64,000 bases of DNA from an uncultured bacterium (GCA_937996235.1 CALKVK010000023.1:124001-188000), one strand, 5' to 3'; shown: positions 7,959-16,852, counted from the stretch's first letter. The notes: generated by a model not told the origin, from the letters alone. A program made the numbers and translations.

Positions 7959-9536
7959 ATGCAGATCGCGCGGACGTTCCGTCGTGTCGCCACGGGCCTC
8001 GTGATCGGCGCCGCGGCGCTCCACCACGTCTCCGATGCCTGCGCCAAGGACGCGAAGTCCGACGGCACCGTGGTCGAGGGCGAGCTCGGCCGCTCGCTCG
8101 ACGCGTGCGTCGCGGCGCACGACGGCGGCCGCTTCTGGGGCGCCGTGCTCGTCGCGAAGGAGGGACGCGTCGTCCTCGCGAAGGGCTGGGGCGCGTCCGA
8201 CGACGCCGACTCGCCGAACGGGCCGCACACGCTCTTCGAGCTCGCGTCCGCCAGCAAGCAGGTCACGGCAACGGCGATCCTGCACCTCGCGCAGCGCAAG
8301 AAGCTGACGCTCGACGACACGCTCGAACGCTTCTTCGACAAGGTGCCGAACGACAAGGCCGCGATCACGCTGCGTCAGGTCCTGACGCACACGTCGGGGC
8401 TCTCACCCGAGATCGGCGTGCCGTACGCCTCTCCCATCGCGCGCGGTCCGTACGAGGCGCAGATGCTCGCGGCGCCGCTCGTCTCGGAGCCGGGGAAGGA
8501 GTTCCACTACGCGAACGCCGGGTACGCGCTGCTCGCCGCCGTCGTCGAGGAGGTGACGGGCAAGCCGTTCGAGGAGTACGTCGAGAAGCAGCTCTTCGCG
8601 CCGGCGAAGCTGACGGAGACGGGCTTCATCGGCGACCGCGACCTGATCCGCAGCGGACGCGCGGCGCGGCGACGCACCGACGAGCCCGGCAAGTGGACCG
8701 CCGCCGACTGGCACTGGGGCTGGGGGTATAGAGGTATGGGCGGCGTGGTCACGAGCATCAGCGACCTCTGGCTCTGGGACCGTGCGCTGCGTGGCGGCAA
8801 GCTGCTCTCGGACGACACGCTCGCCGCGCTCCACACGCCGGCGCTGCAGAACTACGCGTGCGGCTGGATCGTGGACGTCACCGAGCGCGGCACGCGCCGC
8901 GCGTCGCACTCCGGCAGCGTGCGCGGCTTCGGCTGCAACCTGATCCGGCTGCTCGACGAGGACGCTGCGGTGTTCGTCCTCTCGGACGATCCGAAGCGCG
9001 CGGTCGAACTGAGCGGCGCGCTCGAGCGCCTGCTGTACCCGCCGCCGCGTCTCGAGGCGACGATCGAGGTGCGCCCGTTCGAGTTCGACGGCCACCGCGT
9101 CGCGCGGCTCCCCGCCGACGCGCGCGTCCACGTGCGCGGCGACGCCAAGGGCTGCACGGTGACGCTGCGGACGGGGAAGACCGACGCCCTCGAGCTGCGC
9201 GCGCCGCGCGCGTTCGCGGCCAAGCTGACGTCGCAGCTCGAGCAGGCGCTCGCGGCGCGCGCCGCCGACGACGACGGCAAGGTGGCCGCCGTCGAGGCCG
9301 CGCTCTACCTCGGCGGCTACGACGCGGCGCTGCCGAAGCTGGAGCTGCGCGAGGGCCTCACGTTCGACATCGAGCCGGAGTACCGCGGACAGGCCGCGGA
9401 CGGCTCGCCCGTCGTCGACCGCCGCGTGCTCGTGGTGCTGCGCGACACGTCGCGCGGCCAGTGGCCGATGATGGCGAAGCTGAACGTGGCCGCGGCACGC
9501 GCGCTCCTGGAGGAGCTACGGGCGCTGGCGAAGTGA
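7959..9536 (+). CDS. Exported serine hydrolase, beta-lactamase/PBP (class C-like) fold
   Basis: The 525-residue protein has a signal peptide (about residues 1-29). Its catalytic domain carries SASK at 97-100 (the S-x-x-K nucleophile motif). Further on are LRQVLTHTSGL near residue 140 and HYANAGYALLAAVVEEVTG near 185-203, which supplies the Y-x-N motif. A Gly-rich SHSGSVRGFGCN segment stands in for the third motif. These are the marks of the Beta-lactamase (PF00144) family, which includes esterases, D-aminopeptidases and class C beta-lactamases. Residues about 365-525 form an added C-terminal domain of unknown role. Substrate cannot be told from sequence; resistance to antibiotics should not be assumed. 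Confidence 0.92.
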   Translation: MQIARTFRRVATGLVIGAAALHHVSDACAKDAKSDGTVVEGELGRSLDACVAAHDGGRFWGAVLVAKEGRVVLAKGWGASDDADSPNGPHTLFELASASKQVTATAILHLAQRKKLTLDDTLERFFDKVPNDKAAITLRQVLTHTSGLSPEIGVPYASPIARGPYEAQMLAAPLVSEPGKEFHYANAGYALLAAVVEEVTGKPFEEYVEKQLFAPAKLTETGFIGDRDLIRSGRAARRRTDEPGKWTAADWHWGWGYRGMGGVVTSISDLWLWDRALRGGKLLSDDTLAALHTPALQNYACGWIVDVTERGTRRASHSGSVRGFGCNLIRLLDEDAAVFVLSDDPKRAVELSGALERLLYPPPRLEATIEVRPFEFDGHRVARLPADARVHVRGDAKGCTVTLRTGKTDALELRAPRAFAAKLTSQLEQALAARAADDDGKVAAVEAALYLGGYDAALPKLELREGLTFDIEPEYRGQAADGSPVVDRRVLVVLRDTSRGQWPMMAKLNVAAARALLEELRALAK

Positions 9537-9640
9537 CGGTGGCGGGCCGCAACCACCGACCGATCTGCGCCTGACTCCAATGCGAGGTCTACGGTCAGCA
9601 CAGCTCCGATCCTGCAACGCGTTCGCACCGCGGGGTCAAC

Positions 9641-10141
9641 TCACGAGCGAGTGGGCTCAGGCGTCGCGCGTTCGCGTGACGGAACGGACCACCATCGCCA
9701 TGGAAGGACGTGGAGCACGCGGGACTGCGATGCACATAGGCAGAGAATCCCCACACAGAGGAGGAGATGATCGAGAACGGTAAGCTGGAGACGGGGGCCG
9801 AGGCAGCCGCAGTACCTCGTGTCGAGCCCGGCGAGAAGCGCGCCGCCGAGGAACGCGAACGATGCAAGCGCGAGCGCGGCAACGAACCGGTAGACACGCA
9901 CGCGGGGACCAGCAACCAGAACGAGGGAGATTGCAAGAACCACCTCGCCTGCGGTGGCGGCAAGGAGGATGCCGCGCGCGATCTGGTCGGCCCAGTGCGG
10001 ACCGAGGTGGATATCCAGCGCGCGCGAGTCCATCGCGTATGCAGAGATCTTCGACGCAGCGGCAAAACCCATCACGAACGACAGACTCCATCGCACGCCC
10101 ACGACGAACGAGCGGCGGCAAGGCGTGGCGCGGTGCGTCAC
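9641..10141 (-). CDS. MauE/DoxX-like redox-associated membrane protein
   Basis: The protein is 166 residues with four predicted membrane helices. It carries the hallmark CGCLG motif near residue 115 (RYCGCLGPR), and the first helix reads WSLSFVMGFAAASKI. Members of this group (MauE, DoxX, some VKOR-like partners) support disulfide or thiol redox chemistry of exported proteins; that is family knowledge, not shown here. The start is GTG at 10141, overlapping the stop of the upstream gene as GTGA (10138-10141), which indicates translational coupling. It is the last gene of a four-gene operon encoding Cys-containing exported proteins, which suggests it handles their oxidation state. An alternative start is a GTG about a dozen codons in (VVGVRW). 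Confidence 0.8.
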   Translation of the reverse strand: MTHRATPCRRSFVVGVRWSLSFVMGFAAASKISAYAMDSRALDIHLGPHWADQIARGILLAATAGEVVLAISLVLVAGPRVRVYRFVAALALASFAFLGGALLAGLDTRYCGCLGPRLQLTVLDHLLLCVGILCLCASQSRVLHVLPWRWWSVPSRERATPEPTRS

Positions 10142-12273
10142 GGACCATCGCCGATGTCGAGCACGAGAGATCCGAACGGCTCGACCGTCACCGCCAGCTC
10201 GAGTTCGCGATCGCCGGCCGTGACGCGCGCGAGCGCTCGACCGAGCGGCACGCGCGCGAACGTCGCGTGACCGAGACCGTCGGTGCGGCACTCCAGGTCC
10301 AGCCCGGCGCCGCCGAGCTCCCGTCCCTGGAACAGTGCCGTTCGCCGCCGCGCGAGGAGTTCGAGATCGGTTGCGTCGGGCAGGTCGAGACGCACGTGCG
10401 CGCCCCCGACCGCGGTGGAAGCGGACACGACGAGGACCGTGACATCGCGGCGCGCCGCCGGGGCGACCTCGACCTCGCACGGCACCGTCGCAGCGACGAG
10501 GTGTCGCGAGCAGTCGAGCGGAGCGAGTCCCTCCACGTGCACGACGAATCGCCACGCGCCGGCGGGCACGACATCACCCGTCTCGATCGTTCCTCGCGTG
10601 GTGCGTCGTGCCCACGTACCGCCGCGCGCCTCGAGCGAGTCGGGATCCAGCCACTCGACGTACGCCGTGCGAGCACCAGCCGCGGCGCCACGCGGCCGCA
10701 GCACGACGCGGCCGGCCTCCGGCAGCACGAGTTCACCGAGAGAGAGCGACTGCGCGTCGTGCGCGGCCACGTCGAAGGCGAGTGTCCGCCCGTCCCGGAG
10801 GCGCAGTGTTGCGCGCGCGGCGGAGCGCGGCGCGTCGCGCCAGACGAACTCGCGTCGACCGACCGCATCCGTCGCGGCGAAGTTGCCGACGTACACACCG
10901 CCATCAGGGGTCGAGACGAAGAGGTCGAAGGCTCCCACCGGCGCGCCCGGTGCTCCGACGAGCGTCCCACGCCACGTCGTCGGCTCGTCGACGGTCAGGG
11001 TCACGTCCGAGTCGAACTGCACCCGGAAGGAGCGAGTGAGCGTTCCGAATGTGCCGCGCCCTCCGCGCGCGACGGTCACGAGAGGCGGGAACGGCTCGGG
11101 GCTCACCACTCGAGATCGCGGGGCTGCGGCTCGGAGCGCCGCCAGGGCGAAGCGCCCCTCGGCGTCCGATCGTGTCCGGGCGGGCGAAGCGCCATCGCCG
11201 TACGAGACGACGGCGCCCGCCACCGGCGCGCCGTTCGAGTCGACGACGCAGCCCCGCAGCCAGTGCTGCTCCGCCGCTCGTGCGTAAAGGACCAGCGGTC
11301 CGTTCGGCGGCACGCGGACGCGCTCCGCGAAGACGGGCTCGATCGCAGCCCCGGATGCCCACACCCAGTACTCCCCGTCAGGGAGCCCCTCGAATCGGAC
11401 GCACCCGGCTGCGTCGGTCGTGCGCTCGGCGAGCGCGCACGATGTCAGATCCGCCGGACAGACGTTCACGCGCGCGTCGCCGACCGGAGCACCGTCGAGC
11501 AGGACCCGCGTCTCGAGCGACGCATCCGCATCGAGCACGAGTTCCAGCCCCTCCAGTTCCTCACCCGGATCGACGTCGAACGTCACGGCGAGCGGGGTCA
11601 GAACACCGTCGTGCTCGACGAGCACTTGGTCGTGGCCGCCCGGCGCGACCTCCTCGAGGCGAAACTGACCCGACCAGTTCGTGCGCGCGACGCAGCGTCC
11701 GACGTGGACACTCGCGTGGACGACCGGACGCCGCTCTCCGTCGTACACGGTCCCGAGGACGCGCGCGCCGGCCGCGAGTTCGACCTCCACGAGTTCGTCC
11801 GGGCTGCGAACGACGAGTTCGCGGGTCGTGCCGGTCGGCGTCCTCAGCGTCACCGGGACCGGCGGACGGAGGCCCTCCTCGAAACGCAGTCTGTAGCAGC
11901 CGTCGCCCTCCGGTAGCGCCGTCACGACGCCCGCCGACGTGGCGAATCCACAGCCATCGACCGCCCGCCCGGCGCGACGCACGCGACAGAGAGCGACCAT
12001 CGCCTCGTCCGCTTCCGGGGTGATTGACTGCGGCGCTGCGGCCGCGGCATCCGCCGTAGCAGCCTGGGGGGGGCGCGTGGACAGCGTCACAACGTGACGG
12101 TCGACCGGCAAGGGCGCCGCGGCACTGGCTGCGGCGGGCTCGCTGCCGCTCGGGACTGCGAACAGGAAGGCGAGCGACGCACTCGATCCGACGAGCAACA
12201 CGACGAGCGTGCCCGACCGCAGCAGACTCGACCATCGGCGCCCGGGCACCCGCTTGGGCGGACCGCGCCTCAT
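10138..12273 (-). CDS. Large membrane-anchored protein with carboxypeptidase-regulatory-like (Ig-fold) domains
   Basis: The 711-residue product has one N-terminal membrane anchor (about residues 17-40) and a long periplasmic/outside part. At least two CarboxypepD_reg-like repeats are visible. One is near residue 170, with GTVYDGERRPVVHASVHV; one is near residue 355, with CVVDSNGAPVAGAVVSY followed by a T-x-S-D-A-E-G-R-F turn. The mature part has about ten cysteines, many in the pattern GxCx, unlike the Cys-poor exported proteins elsewhere in the window. Such Ig-like domains are structural or carbohydrate/peptide binding; the exact role is unknown. Its start ATG overlaps the stop of the upstream gene as ATGA (12270-12273), and its own stop overlaps the MauE-like start. 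Confidence 0.82.
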   Translation of the reverse strand: MRRGPPKRVPGRRWSSLLRSGTLVVLLVGSSASLAFLFAVPSGSEPAAASAAAPLPVDRHVVTLSTRPPQAATADAAAAAPQSITPEADEAMVALCRVRRAGRAVDGCGFATSAGVVTALPEGDGCYRLRFEEGLRPPVPVTLRTPTGTTRELVVRSPDELVEVELAAGARVLGTVYDGERRPVVHASVHVGRCVARTNWSGQFRLEEVAPGGHDQVLVEHDGVLTPLAVTFDVDPGEELEGLELVLDADASLETRVLLDGAPVGDARVNVCPADLTSCALAERTTDAAGCVRFEGLPDGEYWVWASGAAIEPVFAERVRVPPNGPLVLYARAAEQHWLRGCVVDSNGAPVAGAVVSYGDGASPARTRSDAEGRFALAALRAAAPRSRVVSPEPFPPLVTVARGGRGTFGTLTRSFRVQFDSDVTLTVDEPTTWRGTLVGAPGAPVGAFDLFVSTPDGGVYVGNFAATDAVGRREFVWRDAPRSAARATLRLRDGRTLAFDVAAHDAQSLSLGELVLPEAGRVVLRPRGAAAGARTAYVEWLDPDSLEARGGTWARRTTRGTIETGDVVPAGAWRFVVHVEGLAPLDCSRHLVAATVPCEVEVAPAARRDVTVLVVSASTAVGGAHVRLDLPDATDLELLARRRTALFQGRELGGAGLDLECRTDGLGHATFARVPLGRALARVTAGDRELELAVTVEPFGSLVLDIGDGP

Positions 12274-12935
12274 CGCGGCACCGTTTCAAGCGTGAAGCAG
12301 CGTGAGCCAGGGTCCGAGACGATCCGATACCGGCCGACGGCGAGTTCGCACCTGAGTACGTAGAGTCCGCCCCCGACCCCGGCGATGCGAGCGTGGTACG
12401 AGCCAGGCGGAACGACCGCGACGAGGTCGCGCCCCTCCGGACCGTCGCGCAGCGACGCGGCAACCGCGACCGGCTCGCGAACACCTTCTAGAACGAGCTC
12501 CGATGCCACCTCCGCCTCGAGCGCCAATTCGACAGGCTCGGGTACGGCGAAGATGAGGTGAGTCCCCAACCTCGGGAGTCGCGCAACGAATCGAACGACG
12601 CCGTCTACGCTTCCGACGACCCACACAGCGCCGCTCGGCCAGTCTCGCACCTGCAAGACGTGCCGCAGCGGCCCATCGGCCACGTCGGAACGTGCCAGTT
12701 CGACGCTTGAGTCCCCGGACAACACTCGCACCGAGGTATCGGAACTCTCAGGAACTCCCTGAAGTATGGCAACTACGCTCTGCGGGACTCCCTCGCCCTC
12801 CACACTAGCAGAGGCTTGCGCGGCCCGGTGCCCGACTCGCGTCGCAACGACCGCAAGGCTTACGAAGCCGGCGGCAACAAACGCGAGTCGATGCACGCGA
12901 GCAGGGCGAACCCCGCTCATCATCGGGAGACTCAC
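12270..12935 (-). CDS. Exported or membrane-anchored protein of unknown function in the MauE operon
   Basis: The 221-residue protein has an N-terminal hydrophobic segment (about residues 17-38, LAFVAAGFVSLAVVAT) and a Val/Glu-rich beta-type body. The tail holds two cysteines (LRCELAV, SRCFTLE) that could form one disulfide. The C-terminal 60 residues (VVPPGSYHARIAG, GRYRIV) resemble the GxY strand of carboxypeptidase-regulatory Ig folds, like the next gene. No enzyme motif is seen. It starts 4 bp after the stop of the Cys-rich gene, and its stop overlaps the next ATG. Base composition falls a little here compared with the flanks. Confidence 0.75.
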   Translation of the reverse strand: MSLPMMSGVRPARVHRLAFVAAGFVSLAVVATRVGHRAAQASASVEGEGVPQSVVAILQGVPESSDTSVRVLSGDSSVELARSDVADGPLRHVLQVRDWPSGAVWVVGSVDGVVRFVARLPRLGTHLIFAVPEPVELALEAEVASELVLEGVREPVAVAASLRDGPEGRDLVAVVPPGSYHARIAGVGGGLYVLRCELAVGRYRIVSDPGSRCFTLETVPR

Positions 12936-12939
12936 GCGG

Positions 12940-13389
12940 CTACGGAGCGCTGTGTGAGATTGGCACGGCGTTTCCGCCGCACGGATTGCCGATGAGCACC
13001 GTGAGGGTGAGCGTCTGCGGCGGGTTGATCGTCACGAAGTCACAGACACGGAAACAATCGGACTTGTACCAGTTGCCCGTTTCAGGATCGTACTCGGGCT
13101 CTCCCTCTGGGTCCTGCACGACCGGGGCAGTAGTGGTGCCCGGGTCCATCTCGGTCTGCGTGGCTTCGCCGCTCTCGACGGCGGTCTTTGTCTTGCCCCA
13201 CCGAACCGTACAGATCGTGATGCACACGTGCAACACGTTCGGATCCATCGTGGGCGACGTCGTGTGCGTCGGCGCTGGCGCGCCAGCCACTCCGCAGTTC
13301 TGACTCGCGTACGCAGATACCGCGCTCAACAGCACGATGAAACACCCTGCAATCGTGCGCCCCGAACGTGGCGCTCGCAGTCTCCACAT
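12940..13389 (-). CDS. Small exported Cys-rich protein with twin CX3C motifs
   Basis: The 149-residue precursor has a signal peptide ending at about residue 29 (SAYAS-Q). The mature part holds six cysteines: one near its N-terminus, CITIC, CFRVC, and one near the C-terminus in NPCGG. Two CX3C pairs are separated by about 55 residues of acidic, Thr/Pro-rich sequence. No family is recognised. The even cysteine count and the MauE/DoxX-like protein at the end of the operon suggest a disulfide-stabilised exported factor. Its ATG (13387-13389) is preceded by GGGGGAAG. It is the first gene of the operon and lies behind a leader of about 110 nt with two hairpins. Confidence 0.75.
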   Translation of the reverse strand: MWRLRAPRSGRTIAGCFIVLLSAVSAYASQNCGVAGAPAPTHTTSPTMDPNVLHVCITICTVRWGKTKTAVESGEATQTEMDPGTTTAPVVQDPEGEPEYDPETGNWYKSDCFRVCDFVTINPPQTLTLTVLIGNPCGGNAVPISHSAP

Positions 13390-13421
13390 CGCTTCCCCCT
13401 TCCCAATTCCGACCCGCTAGC

Positions 13422-13446
13422 CCCTGAGGTGCCCACCACCTCAGGG
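13422..13446 (-). promoter_or_regulatory. Perfect 10-bp hairpin in the leader of the Cys-rich operon
   Basis: CCCTGAGGTG (13422-13431) pairs with CACCTCAGGG (13437-13446) around a 5-nt loop. It lies 33-57 nt upstream of the Cys-rich gene's start codon and could be an operator, an attenuator or an RNA element. Confidence 0.65.
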
Positions 13447-13474
13447 CCATCGAACAACTCCCTTGAGTAATTCC

Positions 13475-13492
13475 GAGCGCCATTTGGCGCTC
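13475..13492 (-). promoter_or_regulatory. Second leader hairpin (7-bp stem, 4-nt loop)
   Basis: GAGCGCC (13475-13481) pairs with GGCGCTC (13486-13492) around ATTT, just downstream of the predicted transcription start of the Cys-rich operon. Confidence 0.6.
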
Positions 13493-13503
13493 ACTCCGGA
13501 CGA

Positions 13504-13532
13504 ATGCTGCACGCGGCGGCCGCGACTGTCAA
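13504..13532 (-). promoter_or_regulatory. Predicted housekeeping promoter of the Cys-rich/MauE operon
   Basis: On the minus strand a consensus TTGACA (13527-13532) is followed, after exactly 17 bp, by CAGCAT (13504-13509), which keeps the key A and T of a -10 box. It is the best -35 match I saw in the window. The start site would fall near 13497, giving a leader of about 110 nt. Confidence 0.5.
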
Positions 13533-13575
13533 CCCCGAATTGTATGAGAATCGACAGACGACCCGGCGCGGGCGC

Positions 13576-15621
13576 TCAGAGCAGCTTCGCGACGCCGCGC
13601 TTGCCGCGGACCGTGAAGCGCAGCGCGAGGTTGACGTACGACGCCGTGCCGGAGGTGACGACGAAGACCGTCAGCTCGCGGTACTCGTTGCGCACGCCGC
13701 GCTCCTGCACGAGGCCCTCGTCGGCGAACGCGTCGACGAGCGCGTCGCGCTTCAGCCGCAGCACGAAGGAGGCGCCGGCGCCGGTCGGCGTCGCGACGCG
13801 CAGCGTGGCGCGGCCGCCGCCGTTCGTCACGAGCCGCGCGCGGCCGCGCGCGTCGAGCGTCAGCTCGCGGAGCACGCCGCCGATCCAGAACGCGACGCTG
13901 CGGCCCTCGAGCGTGTCGCCCGTGGTGAGCGGCAGCACCCCGCGCAAGAGCAGCTCGTCGCCACCCGGCCGCGCGTAGCGCAGCGCGGTGCGCGCCGACG
14001 TGGTGGCGAGCGGCTGCGGCGCGTCGCCGACGGGCCGGTCCACGGGATCGGCGCCGTCGCTGCCGAGCGCGGCCTCGAGGTCGTCGGGGTAGAGGTCGCC
14101 GTCGGCGTCCGCGTCGGCGAGACCCGCGTAGCGCGTGGCGGCGACGGTGACGCCGACCGGCGCCGAGAGCCGGACGCCCAACGCGTCGCGCAGCGCGTAC
14201 GTGAACGTGTCCTCGCCGCTGAAGGCGCGCGCCGGCGCGTAGCGCACGCTGCCGCCGCGCACCGTCGCCGCGCCGTGCGCGGGCGGCGTCTCGATCGCGA
14301 GCGTCACGGGCTCCGTCAGTCCGACGTCGTTCGCGAGCACGTCGACGAGCACGGGGAGCGCCGCGCGCGTCGTCACGCTGTCCGCGACCGCAGCGGGCTG
14401 CACCGTCGCCGGCGTCACGTCGATCTGCAGGCGGTAGAGCTGCACGTCGTCGTTGCCGCTGCCGGTCACGCGCACGTAGCGCACGCCGCCGCCCGCGGCG
14501 GGGATCGCCTGCAGCGTCTCCGCGCCGCCGGCCGGATTGGTGTCGGACATCGCGAGCTGCGACGTGCCGTTCGCGCCGAGCAGCTCGACGGCGAGGTCCA
14601 CGCGGCGCAGCGCGTCGTAGGTGGTGCCGACGCTGCACGTGCCGTTCTGGTTCTGCGGACCCTCGGCGTACGACGTGCCCTGCGGGACCACCTGCACGTC
14701 GATCTCGGCCCCCGCGGGCGCCGAGAACGCGTACACGTCCACGTCGGTCGAGCCGTCGATGGAGACGTCGGTGACGACCGCGCTCGCGCCGACCGCGACG
14801 GAACCGAGCGCGGTCGCCGTCGCGACGGTGTCGTTGCTCTCGCGCGGATCCCCGTACAGACGCTGCACTGCGAGCACGTCGTCTTCCTGCGGCCCGTCGA
14901 TGCGCGTCGTCGCGATGGGCTCCATCAGCTTGGTCTCGTTCTCGGGGCAGACGTGGTCGAGCCCGAGACCGTGGCCGTGCTCGTGGCCGAGCACGTTGCG
15001 CAGGCGGCGCGAGTTGCCGGTGGTGTTGCGGAAGTAGCCGTCGGCGGTGTCGACGACCATGTCGCTGTCGTCGGGGAAGAAGTTGTAGGCGAGCGTGTTG
15101 CTCGTGCCGTCGATGCGGTGTCCGCCGATGCGGATGTCCGCGCGCACGCCGCGCACGCCCGACGACGTGCCGATCGCGACGCCGTCGTCGGCGGTCTCGT
15201 GCACGTACGTGATCCCCGAGAGCTCGGACCAGCGCGCGAAGACGCTCTCGAGCACCGGCATCCACGCGCTCTCGCTGCCGTAGATCGAGTCGAGGAACGC
15301 GCGCAGGTCGCTGTTGCCGGCCGGCTCGCCGGTGTAGCCGGGGATCGGCGTGCCGTCCGCGACGACGCTCCACGTCAGCGTCGTCGGGTCGCCGCGGCGC
15401 AGGAGCGACGTGTTCGTGGCGCTGCGCGACCAACGGTCCGCGGCGCTCGCCTGGTAGAGCGCGACGCGCGCCGTGACGGCGTCGCACGTCGACTGCGGCG
15501 TGCCGGGCGCGAAGCAGACGGCGAGCAGCGGCCGCGGCGGCACGACGGGCGCGAAGGCCGGCGCCGCGGCGAACGCGACCACGGTCACGGCGAGAGCGGA
15601 GCGGAGGAGGACGGTTCTCAT
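13576..15621 (-). CDS. Exported metzincin (matrixin-like) zinc protease with PPC, cadherin-like and Ca-binding regions
   Basis: The 681-residue protein has a signal peptide (about 1-24). Its catalytic domain carries a perfect metzincin motif HEHGHGLGLDH at 213-223 (H213, H217 and H223 bind zinc; E214 is catalytic), with a Met-turn candidate at KLMEP about 8 residues later. Next comes a pre-peptidase-C-like strand region (DVYAFSAPAGAEIDV) and then a cadherin-like/Big_9 domain (VDVLANDVG, FSGEDTFTYALRD). After these are an Asp-rich calcium-binding loop (ADADADGDLYPDD) and a C-terminal beta region of about 130 residues that may be an anchor. The start is placed at ATG 15619-15621 because the signal peptide begins there. 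It likely degrades extracellular protein. Confidence 0.9.
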   Translation of the reverse strand: MRTVLLRSALAVTVVAFAAAPAFAPVVPPRPLLAVCFAPGTPQSTCDAVTARVALYQASAADRWSRSATNTSLLRRGDPTTLTWSVVADGTPIPGYTGEPAGNSDLRAFLDSIYGSESAWMPVLESVFARWSELSGITYVHETADDGVAIGTSSGVRGVRADIRIGGHRIDGTSNTLAYNFFPDDSDMVVDTADGYFRNTTGNSRRLRNVLGHEHGHGLGLDHVCPENETKLMEPIATTRIDGPQEDDVLAVQRLYGDPRESNDTVATATALGSVAVGASAVVTDVSIDGSTDVDVYAFSAPAGAEIDVQVVPQGTSYAEGPQNQNGTCSVGTTYDALRRVDLAVELLGANGTSQLAMSDTNPAGGAETLQAIPAAGGGVRYVRVTGSGNDDVQLYRLQIDVTPATVQPAAVADSVTTRAALPVLVDVLANDVGLTEPVTLAIETPPAHGAATVRGGSVRYAPARAFSGEDTFTYALRDALGVRLSAPVGVTVAATRYAGLADADADGDLYPDDLEAALGSDGADPVDRPVGDAPQPLATTSARTALRYARPGGDELLLRGVLPLTTGDTLEGRSVAFWIGGVLRELTLDARGRARLVTNGGGRATLRVATPTGAGASFVLRLKRDALVDAFADEGLVQERGVRNEYRELTVFVVTSGTASYVNLALRFTVRGKRGVAKLL

Positions 15622-15806
15622 CGTGGGCACCCCCGCGCAGCGCGCGGTCGTGCGATCCCGGAACATCGGCAGATCCGCGCCGCGGCATCACCCGGCGCCG
15701 AGATGCGGGGGGGACGCGCAGGCGCGCCCCCCTGTCTCCTCAGGAACGTAGGCCCACGCTGTTACGCATTCCTGAAGGTGACGCTGCCCGCGTCGCCGCC
15801 GGGCGC

Positions 15807-15812
15807 TACGTT
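15807..15812 (+). promoter_or_regulatory. -10-like TACGTT of a leaderless gene
   Basis: TACGTT ends 7 nt before the ATG at 15820. There is no Shine-Dalgarno between them, so the transcript would start at or next to the start codon. Confidence 0.45.
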
Positions 15813-15819
15813 GCTCGCC

Positions 15820-16332
15820 ATGCGCGAGGAAGCCGTCCGCCGTCGTCCGGTCTCGGCGGTGCAGGCGACGACGCTCGGCCTGCTGCTCGCCCCCGGCGCG
15901 CTGTTCGCTGGGCTGCTGGTCGCGCTGCCCGAGCGCTGGGCGGGCGCGGCGGCACACGTCGTCGTGATCGGCGTGGCCGGCGGCATCGCCACCGCGGCCG
16001 GCGCGGCCGACTGGTGGTGGCACGCGACGGGACGGCGCGTCGTCGGTCCGCGCGAGCGCCGTGTCGAGTTGATCGCGCTCGCCGGCGGTGGGCTCCCGCT
16101 CTTCGCGCTGATGGTCGTGGCGTCCGTGGTGGAGCGCCCGCTCCCGCTCCTCGCTCCCGTGCTCGCGGTCGTCGCGGTGATCGCGGCCCTCGTGCTGCAC
16201 GACGAGCGGCGTTGGCACGCGCGCTGCGCTCCGCTCGAGACGTTGTTCCACCGAGTGCTCGTGACCGGGCAGGCGGTCGCGTGGCTCGCGTGGGCGCACT
16301 GGTGCTTCGTGGAGCGCGCCGCCGGTGCGTGA
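15820..16332 (+). CDS. Four-helix membrane protein of unknown function
   Basis: The 170-residue protein is mostly hydrophobic, with predicted helices near residues 17-36, 43-65, 87-107 and 110-128. The first pair is followed by a Trp-rich WWWHATGR loop. No family is recognised. It opens a three-gene operon with a second membrane protein and a metallophosphoesterase. Its stop overlaps the next start by 8 bp. The start has no ribosome site but a -10-like box 7 nt upstream, consistent with a leaderless mRNA. Confidence 0.75.
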   Translation: MREEAVRRRPVSAVQATTLGLLLAPGALFAGLLVALPERWAGAAAHVVVIGVAGGIATAAGAADWWWHATGRRVVGPRERRVELIALAGGGLPLFALMVVASVVERPLPLLAPVLAVVAVIAALVLHDERRWHARCAPLETLFHRVLVTGQAVAWLAWAHWCFVERAAGA

Positions 16333-16852
16333 GGCCCGGGCGCTCCTCCACGACGCGGAGCAGAGGCTCGGTGCGCCGCTGCTCGCGGCGGCTCGGGGCG
16401 CGTGGTGCGACGGCTTCACGACAGGCGCCGCGTGGATGCGGCGGGCGCTCGCCGAGTTGCGCGGCGCGGAGCCGACGGGTGTGGCGTCGTTCGGCGCGCT
16501 CGGGGCGGCGAAGTACGGCGCGTGCGTCGCGGCAGCGTGCGTTCCGGTCGTGGCGGCACGCCTCAGCGGCACGTGGTGGCCGCTCGTCCTCGTCGTCCCA
16601 GCGTTCTATGCGGTCGAGGCGCAGATGGTGTTCCTGTTCCCCGTCGCGCTCGACGGAGCCCGCCGGCCGTTTGCCGCGGCGCAGCGGCTGGTCGCACCGG
16701 CGGGCGGGACGCTGCGCGTGATGCGCACCGTGCTGCGCATCGCCGTGCGCATGCTCACGGGCGGGTTCGCGGGCCGCGGCTTCGTGCGCTCGTGGTGCGT
16801 CGGCTGCCTGGCCGTCCTGCTGTGGTACGAGGACGTGCGCGTGCGCGCGTGA
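16325..16852 (+). CDS. Membrane protein of unknown function in the phosphoesterase operon
   Basis: The 175-residue product starts at GTG 16325, inside the end of the upstream gene. Helices are predicted near residues 58-78 and 83-103, with a weaker one near 155-168. The C-terminal half is Arg-rich, with an RTVLRIAVRML amphipathic segment. No motif is recognised. The tight packing (8-bp overlap before it, GTGA overlap after it) implies joint expression with the metallophosphoesterase and perhaps a membrane complex. Confidence 0.72.
   Translation: MREARALLHDAEQRLGAPLLAAARGAWCDGFTTGAAWMRRALAELRGAEPTGVASFGALGAAKYGACVAAACVPVVAARLSGTWWPLVLVVPAFYAVEAQMVFLFPVALDGARRPFAAAQRLVAPAGGTLRVMRTVLRIAVRMLTGGFAGRGFVRSWCVGCLAVLLWYEDVRVRA

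Noticed and set aside
13504..15819. Plus-strand frame continuing upstream of the membrane protein at 15820
   Set aside because: It is antisense to the metzincin gene with no domain; only the last 170 codons, from ATG 15820, look like a protein.
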